DNA of 64,000 nt from Collinsella sp. BG-O-102 (GCF_023656745.1 NZ_JAMOKO010000010.1:35731-99730), one strand, 5' to 3'. Shown: positions 33,934-42,046, counted from the first letter of the stretch. The notes: generated from the letters alone by a model not told the origin. Translations and numbers: made by a program.

Positions 33934-34698
33934 ATGATAGGGATCGGGATCGATATCGGGTCTACGGCGGCTAAGGCTGCTGTGGTCGATGGAGGGGGTT
34001 CGGTGGCGTGGACGTGCGTGCAGCCAACCGGGTTCTCCTCGGTCGATGCGGCGGAGCGTCTGCGCGGCGAGCTTGCCGCGGCCGGCTATGACGTGGCTGC
34101 CGACGACGTGCGCGTGATCGCGACCGGCTACGGTCGTGTCGCCGTGCCCTGTGCGCATAAGGTCGTGACTGAGATTACCTGCCACGGTACCGGTGCTGTG
34201 CGCCTGTTTGGCGACCACGGCACCGTGATCGACGTGGGCGGTCAGGACACCAAGGTCATTCAGATCAAGGGCGGTCGCGTGGCCAAATTTGCCATGAACG
34301 ACAAGTGCGCTGCCGGCACGGGGCGCTTTTTGGAGATCATGGCCGACCGCCTAGGCATTTCCCAGCAGCAGATGGCCGTCCTGGCGCGTTCCGGTGAGCC
34401 CACCAAGATCAGCAGCATGTGCACGGTGTTTGCCGAAAGTGAGGTTATCAGCCTGATCGGTCGCGGTGAGCCGCGCGAGAACATTGCGCGTGGCGTGATC
34501 GACAGCGTGGTCTCGCGCGTGGCCACTATGGCCGGGCAGGCGACGGATGCTCCGTACTACCTGACGGGAGGCTTGTGCGAGAACGCTTACGTTGTGGAGC
34601 GGCTGGCGGCGCTGCTGGGGTCGCCGGTCACCACCTCGCCCCAGGCCCGCTTCGCCGGTGCCATCGGCGCGGCGATTCGCGCACAGGCGCTCAATTAA
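33934..34698 (+). CDS. ATP-dependent activase (HgdC/BadF type, iron-sulfur ASKHA ATPase), 254 aa
   Basis: Homodimeric ATPase that injects low-potential electrons into 2-hydroxyacyl-CoA dehydratases or double-cubane reductases. ASKHA phosphate loops GIDIGSTAAKAAVVD (about 5-19) and VIDVGGQDTKVI (about 98-109) are present, and the two cluster ligands are NDKCAAGTGRFLE (Cys125) and SSMCTVFAESEVI (Cys163). The length is the same as known activators. GGGAGAG lies 6 nt before the ATG. It follows the two reductases, so all three should act together. Confidence 0.93.
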   Translation: MIGIGIDIGSTAAKAAVVDGGGSVAWTCVQPTGFSSVDAAERLRGELAAAGYDVAADDVRVIATGYGRVAVPCAHKVVTEITCHGTGAVRLFGDHGTVIDVGGQDTKVIQIKGGRVAKFAMNDKCAAGTGRFLEIMADRLGISQQQMAVLARSGEPTKISSMCTVFAESEVISLIGRGEPRENIARGVIDSVVSRVATMAGQATDAPYYLTGGLCENAYVVERLAALLGSPVTTSPQARFAGAIGAAIRAQALN

Positions 34699-34768
34699 TG
34701 CATCCGCCGTAGGCTCGCATTCATGCGTATACTGGGAGAAAATGATTGACCGATGAGAGGAGGTATCG

Positions 34769-35818
34769 ATGGCTGACGATCAGATTAAGCTTACGTCTAT
34801 GACTGCCGCGAGCGGTTGAGCCGCTAAGTTGGCTCCCGGAGCCCTCGCCCAGGTTCTGGGCGACTTGCCAAATGTGCATAACGACAACTTGCTCGTGGGG
34901 TTCGATACCTCTGACGATGCGAGCGTCTTCCGCGTAGGGGAGAACCTGGGGCTTGTGCAGTCCATCGACTTCTTCCCGCCGATGGTCGACGACCCGTTTC
35001 TGTTTGGCCAGATTGCCGCGGCCAACTCGCTGTCGGACATCTACGCCATGGGCGGGCGGCCGAGCCATGCCATGAACCTACTCTGCATACCCAGTTGTCT
35101 GGGCATCGAGGTTGCCGGTCAGATTCTGGCGGGCGGCGCCGACAAGTGCGTCGAGGCGGGTTGCTCCATCGCGGGCGGCCATACCATCAACGACGACGAG
35201 CCCAAGTATGGCCTGTCTGTGAGCGGCTTTGTCGCGCTCGACCGCATGCTCGCCAACAGCGGCGCACGCGTGGGCGATGTTCTGCTGCTGACCAAGGCGA
35301 TCGGCTCGGGCATTATCACCACGGCCATTAAGGGCGAGCTCATCGAGCAGGACGAGGCCGCGGCCATGTTTGACTCGATGCGCATCCTCAACGAGGCGCC
35401 GATTCGTCTGGCCGAGGGGCTCGAACTTCACGGCTGCACCGACATTACGGGCTTTGGCCTGATCGGGCACGCGTGTGAGATGGCCGAGGGCTCGGGCGTG
35501 CAGGTTGAGCTTGCGTCGGGGGCGGTACCGCTCTTTGACCAGGTGCTCGATATGGCGCGTCTGGGCATTATCCCCGCGGGCTCCTACCGCAACCAGGACT
35601 TCTTTGGCCCGCGTGTGGCTGCCGACGAGGACCTGGAGTCGGGTATGCTCGACGCGCTGTACGATCCGCAGACGTCTGGTGGTTTGCTTATCGCGGCGCC
35701 CGCGGCGGATGTGGATGAGCTTGCGCGTCGCCTGAATGCCGAGGGGCGCGTTGCCGCCACAATCGGCCGCGTGTGCGAGCCGGTGCCGGGCGGTCCTGCC
35801 GTTCGCGTTGTTCGCTAG
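34769..35818 (+). CDS. selD: Selenide, water dikinase SelD, 349 aa, with an in-frame UGA selenocysteine at residue 17
   Basis: Makes selenophosphate from selenide and ATP. The ATG at 34769 has a strong GAGGAGG site. Codon 17 is TGA (34817-34819) in the context TAASG-Sec-AAKL, exactly where SelD enzymes carry their catalytic Cys or Sec; an essential Lys follows three residues later. Downstream are VQSIDFFPPMVDDPFLFGQIAAANSLSDIYAMGG, GGHTINDDEPKYG and TDITGFGLIGHA, all diagnostic. A start after the UGA would lose the active site. selA, selB and another selenoprotein gene (fdhF) are in the window, so UGA readthrough is expected. Confidence 0.94.
34845..34863 (+). promoter_or_regulatory. Candidate SECIS hairpin of selD
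   Basis: TCGCCCA GGTTC TGGGCGA, a 7-bp perfect stem with a GGTTC loop, beginning 26 nt after the UGA. Bacterial SECIS elements place a hairpin with a G-rich apical loop just after the UGA. A competing hairpin, GGCTCCcGGAGCC, is at 34831-34843. Which of them SelB reads cannot be decided by eye. Confidence 0.5.
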
Positions 35819-35879
35819 CCCGCACGTTTATGTAACTGTTTACCGTTCTCTAGAACGGTTCTTTCGAAAGGATTTTGCT

Positions 35880-36506
35880 ATGTCTACCAAAATTGAAGTC
35901 AATGCCATGGGCGATGCCTGCCCGCTGCCCGTCGTCAAGACGCTCAAAGCCCTGAAGCAGCTTGAAGGCGAGGGTGCCGTGGTGACCTCGGTCGATAACG
36001 AGACCGCGGTCAAGAACATCTCCAAGATGGCGCAGGAGAAGGGCTGCGCGGCCTCGGTCGAGAAGATCTCGGACGCCGAGTGGCACGTGACCGTGGCGAC
36101 CTCTGGCGCCGTGGCCGTTGTGGACCCCGAGCAGGACGGTGCCGCTTTTTGCGACGCAAGCGCCGGCAAGGGCAAGCTCGTCATTTCCGTCTACACCGAC
36201 TGCATGGGCCGTGGCGACGACGAGCTGGGCCACAAACTCATGAAGGCCTTCATCTTTGCCGTGACGCAGCAGGAGGAGCTGCCCGCGACCATGCTGTTCT
36301 ACAACGGCGGCGCCAAGCTCACCGTCGAGGGCTCGCCGGTGCTCGACGACCTGAAGGGCCTGGCCGAGCAGGGTGTCGAGATTCTCACCTGCGGCACCTG
36401 CCTCGACCACTATGGCATTAAAGACCAGCTCGCGGTGGGCGAAGTCACCAACATGTACGTGATTGTGGAGAAGATGGAGCAGGCCGTGCGCGTCGTGCGC
36501 CCGTAG
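35880..36506 (+). CDS. yedF: Sulfurtransferase-like selenium metabolism protein YedF, 208 aa
   Basis: The N-terminal TusA/SirA-like domain (about residues 1-75) has the CPLPVVKTLKAL motif with Cys14; the C-terminal DsrE-like domain (about 100-208) has VISVYTDCMGRGDDELGHKLMKAF and EILTCGTCLDHYGI. This two-domain form is the selenium-linked YedF, thought to carry or deliver selenium as a persulfide-like adduct. GAAAGGA precedes the ATG by 6 nt; a perfect small hairpin (CCGTTCT/AGAACGG, 35843-35858) lies between selD and yedF. Confidence 0.93.
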   Translation: MSTKIEVNAMGDACPLPVVKTLKALKQLEGEGAVVTSVDNETAVKNISKMAQEKGCAASVEKISDAEWHVTVATSGAVAVVDPEQDGAAFCDASAGKGKLVISVYTDCMGRGDDELGHKLMKAFIFAVTQQEELPATMLFYNGGAKLTVEGSPVLDDLKGLAEQGVEILTCGTCLDHYGIKDQLAVGEVTNMYVIVEKMEQAVRVVRP

Positions 36507-36525
36507 CGTATTGGTTGGAGTTGCC

Positions 36526-36777
36526 ATGAGGGAGAAGCGCCCGGCGCTTGTCATCACGTTTCCCACCACGGCGGCCGCCATGGGTTGCGAGTCCCTGTGC
36601 ATCGAGCGCGGTCTTCCCGGGCGAACGATTCCCGTGCCCGGGGAGGTCGCTGCCGGCTGCGGTCTGGCGTGGAAGGCGTCGCCTGCCGATGAGGAGCTGC
36701 TGCGCGCCGAACTCGCCGCGGCGAGTGTTCCTACCGAGGGCTATACCGTGATTGATATGTGGGAGGTCGTGCGATGA
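36526..36777 (+). CDS. DUF3343 (putative Se/S carrier-like) protein, 83 aa
   Basis: Small protein of the DUF3343 family, repeatedly found beside yedF, selD and NifS-like genes. The core ALVITFPTTAAAMGCE...GRTIPVPGEVAAGCGLAWK carries two conserved cysteines (about residues 22 and 46). A carrier role in selenium or sulfur trafficking is inferred from context only. TTGGAG lies 7 nt before the ATG. Its TGA overlaps the next ATG (ATGA). Confidence 0.88.
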   Translation: MREKRPALVITFPTTAAAMGCESLCIERGLPGRTIPVPGEVAAGCGLAWKASPADEELLRAELAAASVPTEGYTVIDMWEVVR

Positions 36778-37913
36778 TCTACCTGGATAACGCGGCGACG
36801 ACCATGCACAAGCCGCAGACGGTGATCGATGCCGTGACACAGGCGATGTGCTCGCTCGGCAATGCCGGACGCGGCGCCACGTCGGGTGCCCTCGATGCCG
36901 CTCGTACGATTCACGCTTGCCGTGCCAAGCTTGCACGCTTGCTGGGTTGCCATCGGGCCGACCATGTTTGTTTTACGCCCAACTCCACTGCGGCGCTCAA
37001 CACCGTCATCAATGGCGTGGTGCGCCCCGGCGACCGTGTGGTCACAACGGTGCTCGAGCACAACTCCGTGCTACGTCCGCTCAATCGCTTGGCGACGGAG
37101 CAGGGTGTGACGGTTGGGCATGCGGGTTGCGATGCGAGCGGCGTGCTCGACTACGACGGGCTCGAGCGGTTGGTCACGCCGGGCACGCGTGCTGTGGTGG
37201 TGACGCACGCCTCCAATGTGACCGGCAACGCGGTCGACATTGCGCGCGTGGCGGCCATGGCCCATGCGGCCGGTGCGCTGGTGATCGTTGACGCCTCTCA
37301 GTCTGCCGGCACGGCGCATATTGATATGCACGCCATGGGGCTCGACGTTGTGTGCTTTACCGGCCACAAAGGGCTCATGGGACCTCAAGGCACCGGCGGC
37401 CTGGCCGTGGCGGATGGCGTTGACGTGGCTCCGTGGGCCATGGGCGGCACCGGCGTGCACAGCTTTGATGCGCTGCAGCCGCTTGAGTGGCCCACGCGCC
37501 TTGAGGCGGGCACGCTCAACGGTCATGGCATAGCGGGCCTTTCCGCAGGCCTTGATTTTATTGAGGCTCAGGGTGGAGTTGAAGCGATTGCGACTCACGA
37601 ACGCGCCCTGGCCGATCGCTTTCTCGCCGGTGTTCGTGAGATTCCAGAAATCAAGCTCTACGGCGCCTTTGACCAGCCGTCGCGCTCGGCGATCGTGTCG
37701 CTCAACGTAGGCGATATCGATTCGGCTGAGATCTCGGACGCGCTCACGCAAGGGTTAGGGATTGCGACGCGCCCCGGTGCCCATTGCGCTCCGCTCATGC
37801 ACCGCGCGCTGGGGACCGAGCGCCAGGGCGTCGTCCGCTTCTCGTTTGGGTATTTCAACACGGACGAGGAAGTCGACACTGCGATTGACGCTTTGCGCGA
37901 TTTAGCCTGCTAG
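36774..37913 (+). CDS. Group II cysteine desulfurase / selenocysteine lyase (CsdB/SufS-like), 379 aa
   Basis: PLP enzyme that mobilises sulfur or selenium from cysteine or selenocysteine. IYLDNAATTMHKP at the N-terminus, the PLP lysine in CFTGHKGLMGPQGTGG (about Lys199) and the mobile-loop cysteine in RPGAHCAPLMHRALGT (about Cys338) are visible. Translational coupling to the DUF3343 gene and the yedF-selD neighbours suggest that it supplies selenium for SelD or loads YedF. A role in Fe-S assembly for the upstream reductases is the alternative. Confidence 0.9.
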   Translation: MIYLDNAATTMHKPQTVIDAVTQAMCSLGNAGRGATSGALDAARTIHACRAKLARLLGCHRADHVCFTPNSTAALNTVINGVVRPGDRVVTTVLEHNSVLRPLNRLATEQGVTVGHAGCDASGVLDYDGLERLVTPGTRAVVVTHASNVTGNAVDIARVAAMAHAAGALVIVDASQSAGTAHIDMHAMGLDVVCFTGHKGLMGPQGTGGLAVADGVDVAPWAMGGTGVHSFDALQPLEWPTRLEAGTLNGHGIAGLSAGLDFIEAQGGVEAIATHERALADRFLAGVREIPEIKLYGAFDQPSRSAIVSLNVGDIDSAEISDALTQGLGIATRPGAHCAPLMHRALGTERQGVVRFSFGYFNTDEEVDTAIDALRDLAC

Positions 37914-37927
37914 AGCGTATATACTTG

Positions 37928-37957
37928 CGGGACGGGTCTTTTGCCCGTCCCGTTTTT
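37928..37957 (+). terminator. Rho-independent terminator ending the selenium operon
   Basis: CGGGACGGG/CCCGTCCCG with a 7-nt loop, then TTTTTG. Confidence 0.9.
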
Positions 37958-37980
37958 GTTTCGACCCGAAAGGTGTGCCT

Positions 37981-39339
37981 ATGGCCTCATCCGCCCCGCG
38001 CGGTCTGCGCTCCGACCATGTCGTTACCGTCGGCATTGCGCTGTTCTCGATGCTCTTTGGCGCCGGTAACCTCATCATTCCGCCGTTGCTGGCACTTCAG
38101 GCCGGCACGGCCACGCCACTTGCCATGATCGGCTTTTTGATTGCCGCCATCGGTCTGCCCGTCATGGGATTTATCGCCGTCGCGCTCGCCGGCACGGCGC
38201 GCGAGCTTGCCGGCCGCGTGCACCCCAAGTTTGGTGAGTTCTTTGTCGCGGCGGTCTATCTGGCCATCGGCCCGTGCCTGGCTATTCCGCGCACGAGTTC
38301 CACGGCCTTCGAGATGCTGGTGCCGCTGCTGCCCGAGGGCGTTTCGCTTGATACGGCTCGCCTGGTGTTTGCCGTTGGGTTCTTCGTCGTCGCGTTTGCG
38401 CTTACGCTGCGCCCGGGTGTCATCACGCGCGTGCTCGGCCGCATTACAGGCCCCGCGCTCATTGCGCTCATCGTGCTGGTCGTGGGTGCTGCCGTGATTT
38501 CGCCGCTGGGTCCCGCTGCCGCGCCGCAGGCTCCCTACAATGCCGGTGCCGCCGTGCAGGGTTTTTTGACTGGCTACCAGACCATGGACCTGCTTGCGTC
38601 GCTCGCCTTTGGCATCATCATCGCCGAGACCATTCATGAGCTCGGCGTTACCGACGATAAGCGCGTGGCCTTCGAGATTTCGCGTTCCGGTGTGATCGCC
38701 GGCGTGCTCATGGCCATCATCTACTGCGGCTTGGGCCTTGCCGGCATGCAGCTCGGCACGGTTATGCCCGATGCCACCAACGGCGCCGCCATCCTCGCTC
38801 GTTCGGCCTCCATGCACTTTGGGCTTGCCGGCACGGTCGTGGTCTTTGCGATTTTCTTCCTCGCTTGCATGAATGTGTGCATCGGCCTTATCAGCTGCTG
38901 CTCACGCTACTTCTGCGAGACGTATGTGGTCGAAGGGGGAGCGGAGGCTTCCGATGAGGCCATGCGCCGTCCCTTTGCGGTTCTCGCCTTTGTGTTCGCG
39001 GCGTTCTCGTGCGTGCTCTCCAACGTGGGCCTCGATGTGATCCTCATGTTCTCGGTGCCCATGCTCAATGCACTGTATCCCGTTGCCATTGTGCTGGTAC
39101 TTATGGGCCTGGTGCATGTTTTTTGCGACGCACATCCGCAGGTTTGGGTTTGGGTCGGCGGCGTGGTCGCGGTGCAGAGCGTGATCACTTCGGTCCGCGA
39201 TGCGTTCTTTGCTGGCGCGTGGCTGCCGTTCGATGCGTTGCCGCTGGCAGATATCGGTGCTGCGTGGGCACCAGTCGCCGTAGTGGCGTTTGTGATCGGC
39301 CTGGCCCATAGCCAGTTTGTCGCACATTCGAGGAGCTAG
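37981..39339 (+). CDS. brnQ: Branched-chain amino acid transporter BrnQ (LIVCS family), 452 aa
   Basis: Na+- or H+-coupled importer of leucine, isoleucine and valine. Twelve hydrophobic helices are apparent; GIALFSMLFGAGNLIIPPLLA near the N-terminus and GYQTMDLLASLAFGIIIAETI in the middle are family signatures. ATG 37981 was preferred over a GTG two codons upstream because of the spacing to GAAAGG. Single-gene unit between the selenium-operon terminator and the tRNA promoter. Confidence 0.92.
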   Translation: MASSAPRGLRSDHVVTVGIALFSMLFGAGNLIIPPLLALQAGTATPLAMIGFLIAAIGLPVMGFIAVALAGTARELAGRVHPKFGEFFVAAVYLAIGPCLAIPRTSSTAFEMLVPLLPEGVSLDTARLVFAVGFFVVAFALTLRPGVITRVLGRITGPALIALIVLVVGAAVISPLGPAAAPQAPYNAGAAVQGFLTGYQTMDLLASLAFGIIIAETIHELGVTDDKRVAFEISRSGVIAGVLMAIIYCGLGLAGMQLGTVMPDATNGAAILARSASMHFGLAGTVVVFAIFFLACMNVCIGLISCCSRYFCETYVVEGGAEASDEAMRRPFAVLAFVFAAFSCVLSNVGLDVILMFSVPMLNALYPVAIVLVLMGLVHVFCDAHPQVWVWVGGVVAVQSVITSVRDAFFAGAWLPFDALPLADIGAAWAPVAVVAFVIGLAHSQFVAHSRS

Positions 39340-39350
39340 TGTTTCTGCGC

Positions 39351-39379
39351 TTGCACAGGCGGGGAGTCTCCCCTATAAT
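39351..39379 (+). promoter_or_regulatory. Strong sigma-70-type promoter of the tRNA pair
   Basis: TTGCAC (39351-39356), 17-nt spacer, perfect TATAAT (39374-39379), about 50 nt before tRNA-Pro. The spacer contains the inverted repeat GGGGAGtCTCCCC. Confidence 0.88.
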
Positions 39380-39430
39380 TTCCTTCGCTTTGGGACACGC
39401 AAGGTTTAGACCTTAGCTGCTCAACACCTT

Positions 39431-39507
39431 CGGGACGTGGCGCAGTTTGGTAGCGCGCCTGCTTTGGGAGCAGGATGTCGCAGGTTCAAATCCTGTCGTC
39501 CCGACCA
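39431..39507 (+). tRNA. tRNA-Pro (anticodon TGG)
   Basis: 77 nt with encoded CCA. Acceptor stem CGGGACG/CGTCCCG, anticodon stem CCTGC/GCAGG enclosing the loop TTTGGGA (anticodon TGG), and T arm GCAGGTTCAAATCCTGT. Confidence 0.97.
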
Positions 39508-39513
39508 TATCTT

Positions 39514-39587
39514 GCGGGCGTAGTTCAATGGTAGAACCCCAGCCTTCCAAGCTGATGACGCGGGTTCGATTCCCGTCGCCCGCTCCA
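39514..39587 (+). tRNA. tRNA-Gly (anticodon TCC)
   Basis: 74 nt with encoded CCA. Acceptor stem GCGGGCG/CGCCCGC, anticodon loop CTTCCAA (anticodon TCC), T arm GCGGGTTCGATTCCCGT. It lies 6 nt behind tRNA-Pro and is co-transcribed with it. Confidence 0.97.
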
Positions 39588-39600
39588 TAGGATAGTTTAA

Positions 39601-39636
39601 ACGGCTTTGGCTCTATTTGGTGCCAGAGCCGTTTTC
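39601..39636 (+). terminator. Rho-independent terminator of the tRNA operon
   Basis: ACGGCTTTGGC/GCCAGAGCCGT (one G.U) with a 10-nt loop and TTTTC. Confidence 0.88.
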
Positions 39637-39668
39637 ATATGCATGCCGGGACCCCACATCCCCTTCTA

Positions 39669-39735
39669 AGTTGCGGTGAAATACGGACTGTTTTTCGGCT
39701 TTTATGGCCCATGTAGTCCGTATTTCACCGCAACT
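39669..39735. repeat. Palindromic repeat family 'AGTTGCGG', copy 3 of 5
   Basis: AGTTGCGGTGAAATACGGAC with its inverted copy around a T-rich centre. The 39588-39920 interval otherwise holds the tRNA terminator and a roughly 180-nt stretch after the repeat in which I see no gene; the start region of the AbiEi-like gene begins near 39890. Confidence 0.92.
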
Positions 39736-39920
39736 ATTTGTAAGGTTGGATTTTGATGCCGTTGGGAGGGTCGTAGCGACCGTCTACCGAGAGTGGAAAT
39801 ATTTTTTGAAGCTCTGACCTGCGGCGTCAAGCTTTTGGTCAGCTTTTGGCAAGGCCTGCGGACGGAAGCATGCGATAGCGTAATGGTATTCTCTCCGCCG
39901 TGATGGTTATGGGGTTGGCC

Positions 39921-40922
39921 ATGCTCGATAAAGGCAAACATTTTCCGCAGTCATATGCAAGGATGCTATTCTCGGCCGTTGGAATTCATCAAGATGGACA
40001 GCTGCTTATAACAATTGATCCTTGGGATGAACGCCGTGCGCGTGAGCTTATGCAGGAAGAGCTCATGCTTCGTCTTTACAACCACGTGTATGCGGATCCG
40101 GTCTATTGGAATAATCTTGGGGTTGAAGATCGCATCTTTCAGCTGGCATCCGCTATTGCGGTCGTTGAACCGGATGCTGTGTTTTGCGGATCGACAGCAG
40201 CGCTGCTCTACGGCATCGGCTCGGCGTATACGCTTCTGGATAAAGTGCAAGTACTGCTGCCACGGTCTACAAGGCGTGATACGTATGAGTTCGTTGAATA
40301 CAAACGCTGGCGGGCGGGCGAAGTGTGGCGGCTAGGTCTGTTTACACTGACGGATCCATGTCGAACGGTTGTTGATATCGCCCGAACGAGCGCCTTTCGC
40401 TATGCGCTGGGCTATGTCGATGGCTTGGCCCGTGAGTACGATGTCGAACGCGAAGAGCTGCGAGCATATGCGCAGGCAAATTGCCGAGGGTTGCATGGCA
40501 TCGCGCGTGCTTTTGACGTTTTTGAGTATATGGACGGCAGGTCAGACAATGGCGGCGAGTCTGAGGCGAGAGCAGCGATGATTCTCGCTGGGGTTGTCGC
40601 GCCCGAGCTTCAAGTTGAGATAACGCGACCGGGAAACGCTGGCTATTATCTAGCAGATTATGGCTGGCAGATGTCAGACGGCTCATGGACGCTGGCAGAG
40701 CTGCATGGGCTAGGCAAGTTTGAAGACGAGGCTCAAAATGATCCCGAGCAGGCGGCGGCAAAAACGTATCGAGCGGCCCTCATGCGCGACGCGAACCTTC
40801 GCGCCATGGGCCACAACATCATTCATTTCAAACTCTCGGACACCTACGACGTAGAATCGTTCGGTGCCATGATGCGCGGTTACGGCATTCCGACAACAAA
40901 ACCCTACGCCGAATCCCGATAG
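39921..40922 (+). CDS. AbiEi-like / DUF559-type protein, 333 aa
   Basis: Resembles actinobacterial proteins annotated as type IV toxin-antitoxin AbiEi family with a C-terminal Vsr-like nuclease fold. The middle (VFCGSTAALLYGIG, LTDPCRTVVDIARTSAFRYAL) matches the AbiEi core; the C-terminal third (GGESEARAAMILAGVVAPELQVEI, a D in LADYGW, E in LAELHGLGKF, then MRDANLRAMGHNIIHFKLSD) matches the PD-(D/E)XK/DUF559 layout. No AbiEii nucleotidyltransferase toxin is adjacent. The start is uncertain: ATG 39921 follows ATGGGG at 6 nt, with GTG/ATG options up to 39900. Lower GC and different codon use from its neighbours suggest transfer. Repeats 3 and 4 flank it. Confidence 0.62.
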   Translation: MLDKGKHFPQSYARMLFSAVGIHQDGQLLITIDPWDERRARELMQEELMLRLYNHVYADPVYWNNLGVEDRIFQLASAIAVVEPDAVFCGSTAALLYGIGSAYTLLDKVQVLLPRSTRRDTYEFVEYKRWRAGEVWRLGLFTLTDPCRTVVDIARTSAFRYALGYVDGLAREYDVEREELRAYAQANCRGLHGIARAFDVFEYMDGRSDNGGESEARAAMILAGVVAPELQVEITRPGNAGYYLADYGWQMSDGSWTLAELHGLGKFEDEAQNDPEQAAAKTYRAALMRDANLRAMGHNIIHFKLSDTYDVESFGAMMRGYGIPTTKPYAESR

Positions 40923-40949
40923 CGAAATCGTTCGCGGTCCACCTTCAAT

Positions 40950-41018
40950 AAGTTGCGGTGAAATGCGGACTGTTGAGGCCTTTAAAGGCATAAATCAGTC
41001 TGTATTTCACCGCAACTT
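40950..41018. repeat. Palindromic repeat family 'AGTTGCGG', copy 4 of 5
   Basis: AAGTTGCGGTGAAATGCGGA with the inverted copy (inner stem GCGGACTG against CAGTCTGT, one mismatch). It lies between two convergent genes; its last bases contain the stop codon of the PIN toxin gene. Confidence 0.9.
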
Positions 41019-41508
41019 AGGGTGGGATGGGGCTAGTGGCGGGATTGGTGGCGGAGCTTGTCGATGGTGGAGTCGGTGCTGTGACTGCGGGCTTCGGCGG
41101 CGCGGTCGCGAGCGTCGGCGGCGGTTTGGCGCTGGCGGCGGTATCGATCATGCCTTGGATGATGGGCTTGCCAAAGCTCACGACATCATCGTTGTAGATG
41201 GCGGTTCGGGCTGCGAGGAGGCAGTCGGAAAAGTCCATATGGGTCTTGCCGAAGAGTTTGACGGCAAGGGAGACAACGGTGGGCTCGTCGACCATGACGT
41301 CATCGAGCAGCTTGGTCATGGCCGTCGCAATCTCCACACGCGGGACCTTGTAGACGTCACGCAGCGTAACGGCGACGCGAGTGATGATCTCGGGGTAGAC
41401 GCGAGCGGTGCGCGTGGCGATGACCTTGGCGGCGCGCGGTGACAAGACCTCGTCGTCGTTAAGCAGGTAGCGTAGGATGACGGTCTCGTCGATGATGGTG
41501 CTACTCAT
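41017..41508 (-). CDS. PIN-domain toxin, 163 aa
   Basis: Probable VapC-like endoribonuclease. Acidic residues that fit the PIN active site are Asp7 (IIDETVILRYLL), Glu40 (ARVYPEIITR) and Asp95 (DFSDCLLAARTA). The fold ends near residue 123; residues 124-163 are a Pro/Ala/Thr-rich low-complexity tail whose stop codon (41017-41019) is provided by palindromic repeat copy 4. It starts 8 nt inside the antitoxin gene, the usual coupled arrangement. Confidence 0.75.
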   Translation of the reverse strand: MSSTIIDETVILRYLLNDDEVLSPRAAKVIATRTARVYPEIITRVAVTLRDVYKVPRVEIATAMTKLLDDVMVDEPTVVSLAVKLFGKTHMDFSDCLLAARTAIYNDDVVSFGKPIIQGMIDTAASAKPPPTLATAPPKPAVTAPTPPSTSSATNPATSPIPP

Positions 41509-41824
41509 GGATATCTACTTCCTCGGGACCCAAAACCGAATCGTCGCTTTCTGTAGCAAGGTATTCAATCCAGGCATTGCGCTCCTCGGCGCGGCGATTG
41601 GGGTCACCATATGCTTTTAGCGATCCATAGGCGGCGGTGCCGTCCTTTGAGCGCACGGCGACCGGCTGAAAGGGGAGCTTGCGCATCAAAATGCTTTGCG
41701 CGACAAAAAGGCGAACGGCCTCGGCGAGCGATGTGCCCATGGCGTCGTAGAGACGCTCGGCATGCTGCTTGTCTTCCTCGCGAATGCGCACCTGCAGGAT
41801 GGCTCTTTTTTGAGTCGATGACAT
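41501..41824 (-). CDS. RelB/DinJ-type antitoxin, 107 aa
   Basis: The N-terminal STQKRAILQVRIREEDKQHAERLYDAMGTSLAEAVRLFVAQSI is a ribbon-helix-helix DNA-binding unit typical of RelB/DinJ antitoxins; the remainder would wrap the PIN toxin. Pairing of a RelB-type antitoxin with a PIN toxin is less common than RelBE or VapBC. ATG 41824 follows a GGGGGG tract at 8 nt, with a GTG one codon upstream as alternative. Autorepression at the repeats just upstream is likely (inference). Confidence 0.75.
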   Translation of the reverse strand: MSSTQKRAILQVRIREEDKQHAERLYDAMGTSLAEAVRLFVAQSILMRKLPFQPVAVRSKDGTAAYGSLKAYGDPNRRAEERNAWIEYLATESDDSVLGPEEVDIHE

Positions 41825-41836
41825 CACTGGCCCCCC

Positions 41837-41977
41837 TTAATGAGCGTGCAATATGAATGGTCAAATACAGCATTAGCTAATAACCAATCTTATAACCACT
41901 ACTTTATTTCACTCAAGTTAATGAGCGCGAAATATATATCAAACGTATTACATCCTTTATAAACGAGCGTGAAATCT
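41837..41977 (-). promoter_or_regulatory. Three spaced direct repeats upstream of the toxin-antitoxin pair
   Basis: TTAATGAGCGTGCAATAT (41837), TTAATGAGCGCGAAATAT (41918) and ATAAACGAGCGTGAAATCT (41959) are same-strand copies of a TNAANGAGCGYGMAAT motif at intervals of about 81 and 41 nt, or roughly 8 and 4 helical turns. They lie in unusually AT-rich DNA that fills the 426-nt gap between the antitoxin start and hydN. They may be operators for the antitoxin. Confidence 0.5.
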
Positions 41978-42046
41978 CCCTTGGATGTACGCATGTAATA
42001 CACTCACCTTTATAGCTTCTAGAGAATAATTCCAACCTGCCAAAAC

